Positions 1-5,710 of a stretch of 8,415 nucleotides of DNA are shown in pieces. Under the pieces are notes generated by a model. That model ran no database searches. It saw nothing but the letters and a program-made list of their open reading frames with translations, and was not told the DNA's origin. Source of the DNA: JAVKSL01 sp039583695 (GTDB lineage Bacteria; Actinomycetota; Acidimicrobiia; Acidimicrobiales; JAJPHD01); NCBI GenBank assembly GCA_039583695.1, contig JAVKSL010000109.1, positions 1-8,415 on the forward strand. The letters are read 5' to 3'. The translations under genes and the position numbers were made by a program. Numbering within the stretch: position 1 is the stretch's first letter; each line of letters begins with the position of its first letter.

Positions 1-213
1 CGCTATAAGCAAGACGGGACCCTCGGTTGCTCGGACAGCCTCGCGCTGCGCGGCGCTGAGGCCCCCGAACAGCTCTTCGCAAACCACGGCCTGCGAAACG
101 ACATGACCGGCAGGTGCCGCAGTCGCCACGCCCGCTGGCAGTGGCCACGCATCGAAGTCCGTGTCGAACAGGCGACCGTTCGGCCGCCCGGCTGGAGTCT
201 TGTTCACTCCCAT
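1..213 (-). CDS. N-terminus of a UvrD/Rep-like superfamily-1 helicase (partial)
   Basis: Reading leftward from an ATG at 213, the frame is open for 71 codons to the window edge. Residues 49-71 (LFGGLSAAQREAV followed by RATEGPVLLIA) match the Q motif and the strand leading into Walker A of SF1A helicases such as UvrD, Rep and PcrA, where the next residues are normally G-x-x-G-S/T-G-K-T; that part lies outside the window. These are ATP-driven 3'-5' DNA translocases used in repair and in several phage-defence systems. About 48 unrecognised residues precede the Q motif, longer than the few residues usual in housekeeping UvrD. The start lies 19 nt after the hicB stop, so the gene is probably the third in the hicAB operon. 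A GTG at 207 is an alternative start. The family is inferred from one motif only; a RecB-like or other SF1 nuclease-helicase is possible. Confidence 0.68.
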   Translation of the reverse strand, partial: MGVNKTPAGRPNGRLFDTDFDAWPLPAGVATAAPAGHVVSQAVVCEELFGGLSAAQREAVRATEGPVLLIA

Positions 214-232
214 GCAGCGAACGCCACCCCGC

Positions 233-448
233 TCAGGCGCGAACGGCGTGGGCAGAGGGGCGAGGAACCTCGCGTCCGGCAGACTCGGCTGCTTCGAGCC
301 AAGCTTGCATCGCCACCTCGACCTCGCTGACCGCCTCGTGGGGAGTGTCTCCGAAGGCCGAGCAGTAAGCCAGGTCGGGTACGTCTGCCACCCACGCCTC
401 GTCCTCGCCGCTCCAGAACACGTTGATGGGGTAGGTGGGTGCGCTCAC
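233..448 (-). CDS. hicB: HicB-family antitoxin
   Basis: This 71-residue protein has the HicB core: YPINVFWSGEDEAWVADVPD, then LAYCSAFGDTPHEA, then a helix VSEVEVAMQAWLEAAESAGR and a Pro-rich end. HicB antitoxins adopt a degraded RNase H fold and bind HicA to block its ribonuclease activity. The length equals the core domain only; there is no added ribbon-helix-helix or HTH domain, so direct DNA binding by this HicB is doubtful. The GTG start (448-446) overlaps the TGA of hicA in a GTGA tetranucleotide, and a strong ribosome site GGAGGAG sits 5 nt upstream inside hicA. That is consistent with translational coupling and with higher synthesis of antitoxin than toxin. Family assignment is firm; activity is inferred. 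Confidence 0.87.
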   Translation of the reverse strand: MSAPTYPINVFWSGEDEAWVADVPDLAYCSAFGDTPHEAVSEVEVAMQAWLEAAESAGREVPRPSAHAVRA

Positions 449-660
449 TTGGTCTCCTCCAGACCCAAATCATACCGCCGGACCAAGGTGGCCAGCTGAC
501 GAAGCTGATACGGCTTGGCTTGCCCGCGGCGCTCTTGGAGGTTGAGCTGCTCCTCCACGCCGGGCCGCGCGTAGACGTGATGGCTCCCTGCTACTCGCAG
601 TTCCGCGAAGCCGAGGGCTTCAACCAGGCGCTGTGCGTCAGCGAAGTCCACGTTCGTCAC
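445..660 (-). CDS. hicA: HicA-family mRNA interferase toxin
   Basis: The protein carries the HicA double-stranded-RNA-binding-like fold pattern: FADAQRLVEALGF, then the active-site motif G-S-H-H-V-Y (residues 25-30), then VEEQLNLQERRGQAKPYQLR and a final helix. HicA toxins cleave mRNA and tmRNA during stress, and the conserved His of the GSH motif is the catalytic residue. I chose the GTG at 660 (71 residues, MTNVDFADAQ) because a GGGG ribosome site lies 4 nt upstream and the core fold begins right there. The same frame also opens at a GTG at 702, adding 14 residues with no ribosome site and no resemblance to the family. The gene order hicA then hicB with a 4-nt overlap is the common arrangement. 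All conserved positions look intact, so the pair is probably functional. Confidence 0.83.
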   Translation of the reverse strand: MTNVDFADAQRLVEALGFAELRVAGSHHVYARPGVEEQLNLQERRGQAKPYQLRQLATLVRRYDLGLEETK

Positions 661-702
661 GTCACCCCGCAATAGACGGGCCAGGACTACCGGCGCTCTC
701 AC

Positions 703-971
703 GGACGGGACGCTAGACGATCAGACTGATCGCCGGCGGTCCCGGTCCGGACTCCCGACCCGGCCTGTCGGCGCTCTTCGTTATGTCAACCACTCTGCCG
801 GGGACATATGCAGTGGGTTTCGGGGGCTGGGAACGGGTGTACGAGCGGGGGTACCGTGGTCGGCCAGAATCGCTGCGGTGAGGGGTCGTCGTCAGTCCTC
901 AGGGGCTTGAGGAGACCCGCTTACTCCTCAGGCAGTCGGAGGCAGAGGTCGATGAGTAGTTCTGGCGTCTG
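703..971. other. Gene-free spacer between hicA and the IS1380 element
   Basis: No convincing complete gene is seen. It holds the palindrome at 718-732, an isolated TTGACA on the minus strand (789-784) with no partner -10, and a small inverted repeat CCTCA/TGAGG at 897-912. On the minus strand, 971-921 reads QTPELLIDLCLRLPEE followed by TAA, with the CCTCA/TGAGG hairpin just beyond. This looks like the tail of a real protein cut off by the IS, but it is too short to identify. Confidence 0.3.
718..732. promoter_or_regulatory. Perfect palindrome upstream of hicA, candidate operator
   Basis: CGATCAG-A-CTGATCG is a perfect inverted repeat with 7-bp arms around one base. It lies 58 bp upstream of the preferred hicA start and 16 bp from the alternative one, the expected place for an operator controlling the toxin-antitoxin operon. 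hicAB operons are usually autoregulated, but this HicB has no DNA-binding domain, so the regulator is unknown. A clear -10 box was not found. Confidence 0.4.
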
Positions 972-980
972 GCTTAGCCT

Positions 981-1029
981 GCATCCACCGAAAAGCTACG
1001 CTGACGGGTCCTGAGCATCCACCGAAAAG
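981..1029 (+). repeat. Direct repeat of GCATCCACCGAAAAG at the IS1380 left end
   Basis: The 15-mer GCATCCACCGAAAAG occurs exactly twice, at 981-995 and 1015-1029, 34 bp apart. Its core is shared with the right inverted repeat (TCGGTGGAT at 2627-2635). Two copies could be tandem transposase-binding sites or the leftover end of a second related element abutting this one. Confidence 0.6.
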
Positions 1030-1101
1030 GTGCTCCAACCTGGGATAATGGTGATGGATAGACCCCCATTCATCACCAAGTCGGAGACACCTTTTCGATG
1101 C
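1015..1101 (+). promoter_or_regulatory. Inverted repeat spanning the transposase start codon
   Basis: CGAAAAGGTG (1023-1032) is the exact inverse of CACCTTTTCG (1088-1097). The pairing resumes outside with GCATC (1015-1019) and GATGC (1097-1101) after a 3-nt bulge. The second arm therefore includes the start codon at 1098. The ribosome site GGAG (1083-1086) is next to the stem. Confidence 0.55.
1041..1049 (+). promoter_or_regulatory. Extended -10 promoter of the transposase
   Basis: TGG-GATAAT (1041-1049) is an extended -10 element, five of six bases matching TATAAT. There is no good -35 at 17-18 bp, as is common when TGn is present. Transcription would start near 1056, about 42 nt before the transposase ATG and after the first arm of the inverted repeat at 1023-1032. 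Confidence 0.5.
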
Positions 1102-2416
1102 AGTCATCATCGCACAGTCTGGACCGCCTGAACGTCGTGTTCGACGACGACAATGCAGTTGCCAACGCGGGCCTGTGCCTGCCGATGGCGCTGGCAGAAC
1201 ACCTCGGGATGAGGGACCTGATCGAGGATCGACTCGATCTGGGAGACGCTGTCGGTCACGCCAACGTCGGTATCAAGGCCATGGCGCTGGTGGCATCGGC
1301 GCTCGCCGGTGGCGACAGCATCGATGACGCGGACGTATTGCGCTCGGGTCGATCCGCAGCCGTGCTCGGGACCTGGGTGCCCGCACCGTCGACGCTCGGG
1401 ACCTTCCTGCGGTCCTTCACCTGGTGTCACGCCCGGTCCTTGGACCCCGTGGCGGGCGAGTTGTTGGCCCGGGCCTGGGCCGCGGGAGCCGGACCAGGCG
1501 AGGACCCATTCACCATCGACGTTGACTCCACGATATGTGAGGTCTACGGCACCCAAAAACAAGGTGCCCGCTTCGGCTACACCAAGGTCCGGGGCCTGCA
1601 CCCGCTGATCGCGACCGCCGCGGGGACCGGTGACGTGCTGGGGGTGCGGGCGAGGGGCGGCAACGCCAACACCGCACGAGGCGCAGCGAGCTTTCTCACC
1701 GAGGTCTTCAACCGGGTACGCAAGGCCGGAGCGAGCGGTGCTCTCACGCTTCGAGCCGACGCCGGCTTTTACTCCAAGTCCGTGGTGGGCGCCGCCCGAC
1801 GCGCCAAGGTGGCCTACTCGATCACGGTGAAGATGTCGAAGGCCCTACGTACCAGCATCGACGCCATCGCCGAGGCCGATTGGACCCCGATCCCGTATTG
1901 GATGCAGGACGGGGCCGATGTGGCCGAGTGCGCCTACCGACCCTTCGGGGAGGCCAAAGACACCCGCCTCATCGTGCGGCGGGTAAAGCCCAGCCCGGGA
2001 GCCAGCTCGCCCTGTTCGCCGAGTACTCCTACCACGGCTTCATCACCGATCGGGTGGGCACCACCGCCGAGCTCGAAGCCGACCACCGCCGCCACGCAGA
2101 GGTCGAGCTCGTGATCCGAGACCTCAAAGAAGGAGTGGGCCTGTGTCACATGCCCTCGGGATCCTTCGGGGCCAACGCCGCCTGGCTGGCACTCGCTGCC
2201 ATGGCCCACAACCTGGCCCGTTGGACCGCTCGGTTGGGTGACCTCTCACCTCGGATCATGACCACACCCACCCTTCGCCGCCGCTTCATCGCCATCCCCG
2301 GCCACCTCACCTCGGGGCGGCGACTCAGTCTTCACCTGGCCACCAACTGGCCCTGGGCGCAGGCCTTCACCAACGCCCTCGGGCGAGTGCGCGCCGTGCG
2401 GGCTGTGCTGACCTGA
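1098..2416 (+). pseudogene. IS1380-family DDE transposase, split by a -1 frame change
   Basis: The first 300 codons (1098-1997) and the last 139 (1997-2413) lie in different frames but together make one 439-residue transposase, the usual family length. Motifs run in order: DVDSTICEVYG with catalytic Asp near 143, KQGARFGYTKVRGLHPL, LRADAGFY with Asp 221, then in the second frame the block around VELVIRDLKEGVGL with probable catalytic Glu 337 (E-x6-K), and NAAWLALAAMAHNLARW. Without correction the first frame ends at 2114 and lacks the Glu. The switch falls at CCCGGGA (1994-2000): one missing G would explain it, and the site is also a formal X_XXY_YYZ slippery heptamer. GGAG at 1083-1086 is the ribosome site. 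The family call is secure; whether an active protein is made is not. Confidence 0.85.
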
Positions 2417-2528
2417 GGGAACAACCACCAGGCCTAAACGCCGTGACAACCGTGGCTCCTCCATCTCCGTGATCGCCTCCAACCCGCCCCGGCGTGCTCG
2501 CTGGGCTCGAATCGGTGCCACTACGACC

Positions 2529-2543
2529 AGCCAGGCCCTGGCT
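2529..2543 (+). terminator. Hairpin downstream of the transposase
   Basis: AGCCAGG-C-CCTGGCT is a perfect inverted repeat with 7-bp arms, 112 bp after the transposase stop and inside the right end of the IS. It has no T tract, so it is at most a weak or I-shaped terminator; it may instead be a structural feature of the IS end. Confidence 0.3.
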
Positions 2544-2646
2544 CACCCTGTCGTCACGGCCGGCGATCTGTCACCCTGGCCCATCCGCACGATTTCAGGA
2601 GCTCACAGGCAGCCGGCCGCACCTGATCGGTGGATTGAAGCTTAGG

Positions 2647-3241
2647 AGTGCTGGCCAGAGGAGGAAGCTCCAGGGCGAGCCGATGTTCCCCCGCGGTCGG
2701 CAATGCTGCCGTGCCGGTAAATCTGGGTTGCCGCCACCCTGTGAGCATCAGATGCCAAAGAGATCTCATATATGGGCGCTGATCTCAGGCGGGTCTGTGC
2801 CACGACAATGACTCACTACTTTGGGCGCTGATCTCACGCCCCTTGGGGTGACCTGGTTCCGTGTGGCGCAGAAATCCCTGGTCAAGGGCTAAGTTCGCCC
2901 AGCTGGGCCAAAGATTTTTCATGTCTGGGCGCTGTTCTCATATATGGGCGCTGTTCTGATGTCTAACTAGTGATTGTCACAGGTGTCCCCACAAAAGTCC
3001 TGGTCGGGCGCTAGGAGTTCATAATACTCCCATGACTTTGCGCTCGACCAGGCTGGCCCCCTCAAACAAGGAGGCACCGCCCGGGTCGGAGAGGGTCCAG
3101 CTAGCAACAGGGCGAGAGGGGGAGGTGTCAAAGGCGATGGCTGCGTCTAACATCGCGGGTCGTGCCGAGAGCACGGTCAAATCGCGAAGATCGGGGGTCC
3201 AGCCGAAACTTCGGGCTGCTGGCTCCGGCAGGGGTACGTAC
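2647..3241. other. Non-coding stretch with repeat array between IS1380 and xis
   Basis: No convincing gene is found. Short open frames exist on both strands (for example 2554-2769 minus and 3032-3241 plus) but none resembles a known protein. The stretch carries the TGGGCGCTG repeat array (2762-3012), a CATAAT at 3020-3025 and AGGAG at 3013-3017 ahead of an ATG at 3032. It may hold the attachment site and control region of the xis-int element; no attachment core was identified. Confidence 0.4.
2762..3012 (+). repeat. Array of TGGGCGCTGWTCTCA direct repeats
   Basis: Four near-identical 15-mers are seen: 2773-2787 and 2822-2836 (TGGGCGCTGATCTCA), 2926-2940 (TGGGCGCTGTTCTCA) and 2945-2959 (TGGGCGCTGTTCTGA). 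A partial GATCTCATATA lies at 2762-2772 and a partial GGGCGCT at 3006-3012. The last two full copies are tandem with a 19-bp unit, TGGGCGCTGTTCTCATATA. The 26-bp segments at 2762-2787 and 2934-2959 match at 23 positions. Multiple copies of a short repeat at an end are typical of IS21-family elements; no istA or istB is present, so this would be an orphan end. Binding sites of a regulator or plasmid-type iterons are alternatives. Confidence 0.6.
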
Positions 3242-3427
3242 ATGACACTGCAACAGGTCGTCGAGACCTACCCCGTGTTCACGATGCGACTGTTGCGCAG
3301 GCTAGTCCAGGAGCGCAGGATCGCGTTCAGTCGCGTCGGACGGTGCATCATCCTTTCCGAGGTAGACATCGAGGCCTACCTTGAGTCCAATCGGGTCGAG
3401 CGCGCGCGCTGGGGCGCCACGTCGTGA
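3242..3427 (+). CDS. xis: Excisionase-like helix-turn-helix protein
   Basis: This 61-residue protein has the layout of small excisionase/MerR-type DNA-binding proteins: TLQQVVETYPVFTMRLLRRL forms the helix-turn-helix, QERRIAFSRVGRCIILSEVD the wing, and a final helix IEAYLESNR. Such proteins bind beside attachment sites and steer the integrase toward excision. I chose the ATG at 3242 because AGGGG lies 8 nt upstream and the fold begins there; the frame also opens at an ATG at 3032, which would add 70 residues of low-complexity sequence with no recognised domain. Its TGA overlaps the GTG of the integrase in GTGA, so the two genes are coupled. No damage is visible, although its partner is broken. 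Confidence 0.72.
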   Translation: MTLQQVVETYPVFTMRLLRRLVQERRIAFSRVGRCIILSEVDIEAYLESNRVERARWGATS

Positions 3428-4478
3428 CCGCGGCCAAGCGCCAGTTCGGAGCCATCGACCGGAGACCCTCGGGCCGGTGCGAGTTCGCTACCGGGACGCT
3501 TCTGGTCAACGGGTCACGGGACCGGCCACGTTCCCGACGAAGGCGGACGCGAACGCATTCCTGGCAACCGTCCAGGCCGACATGCTCCGGGGCCAGTACC
3601 TCGATCACCGAGCGGGCCGCGTCACCCTCGAAGACTGGGCGCAGGACTGGCTGGGCCGACCCGGCAAGCGTCGGGCGAGTGTCGCCCGAGACCGCCAGGG
3701 CGTAGGCGTGTTCCTCAGCACGCTCGGCAAGCGGCCCCTGGCAAGCCTGACTCCCGCCCAGCTCCAGGTCGCGGTCGACCAGCGAGCCCGGGAGGCCGCG
3801 CCAGCGACGGTTCAGCGCGACTTCTCGGCTCTGCGAGCATTGCTCAACGCGGCCGTAGACGCGGAGCTGCTGGGGCGCTCTCCCGCACGCAAGGTAGCCC
3901 TCCCGAGGGTAGTCAGGCCAGAGCACGTCGCCCTTTCCCCCCAACAGCTGGCCGATCTGGTGGCCGAACTGCGGGGCCACTACCAGGCGCTGGTGCTCAC
4001 CTCCGCGGTGTTGGGCCTCTCTTGGCAGGAGGTGATCGCTTTGCGGGTCCGTGACGTGGACTTCCTCCGGGGCACGGTCAGCGTCAACCAGACCGTCGAG
4101 GAGCTGGCCGGCCAACTCACCATTGTCCCGGAAGCCAAACAGGCCGCCCGCCTGCGCACCATGGCCGCACCTGCCTTCCTCCTGGAGCGTGTCTCCCAGC
4201 GCCTGGCGACCTACCGCGAGACAGTCAGTACCGACCCTGACGCACTCATCTTCGTAGGACCCAAGGGGGGCGTCCTTCGCCGACGCTTCTGCGAGCGCAT
4301 CCTCCGCCCGGCAGCCACACGGGCTGGCCTCGACGGTCTCACATTCCACGGGCTGCGCCATGCGGCTACAACATCCTTGGTCGATGTAGGCGTGCATCCC
4401 AGAGTGATGGCGGCACGGATCGGCCACTTTTCTGGGGACGCGATCCTGTGCGGGGGTGTCGCGGATCAGGCCTCCTGA
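3424..4478 (+). pseudogene. int: Decayed tyrosine integrase
   Basis: Translation would start at the GTG overlapping the xis stop and read KRQFGAIDRRPSGR, then lose frame. The continuing homology (RVRYRDASGQRVTGPATFPT) is one frame back from 3480; a missing G in TG(G)CGA at 3478-3480 restores the expected G-R-W-R. The body has an Arm/SAM-like part (QYLDHRAGRVTLEDWAQDWL, TVQRDFSALRALLNAAVD) and a catalytic domain. In corrected numbering the box normally reading G-L-R-x-x-E is G-L-S-W-Q-E, so Arg I is Ser 200. The second box FHGLRH is intact (His 309, Arg 312) and G-H follows (His 335). The nucleophile Tyr is absent: the frame reads AILCGGVADQAS and stops, with Cys 343 in place of Tyr before the usual G and no later tyrosine. 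Length is 351 residues, short for the family at the C-terminus. Recombinase activity is very unlikely. Confidence 0.82.
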
Positions 4479-4567
4479 GGGGGGTCACTGTCACACCTTC
4501 TGCGTACTGTGCGCCACGTGAGGGATGCGCATGACGTTGCTGGCGCTGAGCGCCTGATCGGGATCCG
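4479..4567 (+). other. Junction between int remnant and Tn554-like module
   Basis: This short spacer contains a perfect inverted repeat GGCGCT-G-AGCGCC (4542-4554). GATCAGGC (4464-4471) and its inverse GCCTGATC (4552-4559) face each other across it. GGGA at 4560-4563 may serve as a weak ribosome site for the ATG at 4568. The integrase loses its tail here, so an insertion boundary is plausible. Confidence 0.35.
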
Positions 4568-5710
4568 ATGAGGGCGCAGCGAGTCGAGCTGACGGCGACA
4601 CTCGCCTATTGGACGGTGGTCGACGACGACTGGCGGCCGGTCCCCTTGGCGGACGCCTATCTGCGCCATCTGCGGTTGGGTGCCGATCGGGCGGAGGGGA
4701 CGACTCGGGTCTACGCCAGCGATCTGGCGCTGTTCCTTGCTTGGTGCGCTTCGAGCGGCCGGGGCTTGGCCGAGGCGGCGCAGTCGTTGAGCTCGTTCGT
4801 GGCCATGTTGCGGACAACTCCGGTGGAGCGGGTCGGTGCCGGGCGAGGCCAGCCCCGCAGCCCGGGACGGATCAATCACGTTCTAGCTGCGGTGCGGGAG
4901 CTCTACAAGCACGCCGTCGCCAACGGTGATGTCGATGCCTGCGTGCTCAGCTTCCTCTACGAGGTTGGCGACGACCGCTACCTACCCGCCGAGCTGCACC
5001 CTGAAGGCTCTGGGCTTCGTTACGTGGCCAAGCCCCGCCACGTGCAGCAGGCTCGACGGCGGGTCACCCCCGAGTCGGTGCGGCCCGGCGAGGTCCAAGC
5101 GCTTCTCCGTGCCGCCAGCAGCTGGCGGGACCGGTTCTTCCTGGTGTTGTCGTGGTTTTGCGGGCTGCGCATCGGTGAAACGCTCGGGCTCCGACGCTGC
5201 GACTTGCACTTCGTGTCAACCTCAGTGGCGCTCGGCTGCTAGGTCCCGGGTCCGCATCTTCACGTGGTTGGCAGGGACAACCCCAACCGAGCCCGGGCCA
5301 AGTCCGGCGACCGCCACGTCCCGGTCCGCGCCGAGGTGCTGTCGTGCTATGACCGCTACCTGGGTGAGCGGGCGGCATGCCCGCCAGCGGCAGCCTGCGA
5401 CTTCGTGCTGGTCAACTTGTTCCACGAGCCTTTGGGCCGGGCAATGTCGGACCACACGGTGCGCCAGTGGCTGGCCGCCCTGTCGGAGCGGGCTGGTCTC
5501 GACCGGGTGGTGCGCCCGCACATGTTCCGTCACGCTGCGGCCCGCGAGCTTCTCCAGCGAGGGGTCGGCCTGGACGTGGTAGCCGAGCTGCTGGGTCATC
5601 GGTCCATTCGCTCGACCGAGGCCTACCTGCACCCCAACGACGAGGCGCTGCGCGCGGCGGTGGACCGCCTCGGCCCGCTCGGCTTCGAGCAGCAGCGACG
5701 GGCGACGTGA
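4568..5710 (+). pseudogene. Tyrosine recombinase (TnpA-like) with in-frame amber stop
   Basis: The frame is continuous over 380 codons apart from TAG at 5240-5242 (codon 225). Residues 27-140 form the core-binding domain (LADAYLRHLRLG, TTRVYASDLALFLAWC, INHVLAAVRELYKHAVANG). The catalytic domain begins with WFCGLRIGETLGL, where Arg 201 and Glu 204 sit, just before the stop. After it come VPGPHLHVVGRDNPN, the probable catalytic Lys 245 (AKSGDRHVPV), His 318 and Arg 321 (HMFRHAA), His 344 (LLGHRS) and nucleophile Tyr 353 (TEAYLHP). All six catalytic positions survive, so the amber codon is the only visible lesion; the base change could be as small as CAG or AAG to TAG. As it stands the products would be a 224-residue N-terminal piece and, if reinitiated at GTG 5264, a 148-residue C-terminal piece. 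The TGA overlaps the next gene's GTG. Confidence 0.83.

Larger units (their letters stand above)
972..2646 (+). mobile_element. IS1380-family insertion sequence
   Basis: A transposase of the IS1380 family occupies most of this span. The flanks carry imperfect terminal inverted repeats: left end 972-991 against the reverse complement of right end 2627-2646 (CCTAAGCTTCAATCCACCGA), 15 of 20 matches with a perfect ATCCACCGA block. The length, about 1.67 kb, is what the family shows. A second copy of the inner block at 1015-1029 gives an alternative left end at 1010 (CCTGAGC-ATCCACCGA, which fits the right end after a 4-nt gap). I found no 4-bp target duplication with either left end, so the boundaries are approximate, or the ends have diverged, or one flank has been rearranged. 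Confidence 0.75.

Noticed and set aside
204..473. 89-codon minus-strand frame over hicB
   Set aside because: Arg/Gly-rich shadow of the well-supported hicB frame.
768..780. GGCGCTCTTC, similar to the core of the 2762-3012 repeats
   Set aside because: Only about ten bases agree and the flanks differ; insufficient to call another copy.
784..789. Consensus TTGACA on the minus strand upstream of hicA
   Set aside because: No acceptable -10 hexamer 16-18 bp downstream; kept only as a note.
3032..3241. 70-codon N-terminal extension of the excisionase-like protein
   Set aside because: No recognised domain and no well-spaced ribosome site; the HTH fold begins at the ATG at 3242, which has AGGGG upstream.
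3348..4427. Long open frame on the minus strand (359 codons) across the integrase
   Set aside because: It is antisense to a recognisable tyrosine recombinase in GC-rich DNA and has no similarity to known proteins.
5377..5706. Upstream extension of the TnpB-like frame into the preceding gene
   Set aside because: It overlaps the HxxRH and Tyr motifs of the TnpA-like gene in another frame and is Arg/Gly/Pro-rich noise; the GTG at 5707 with a GTGA overlap is the better start.
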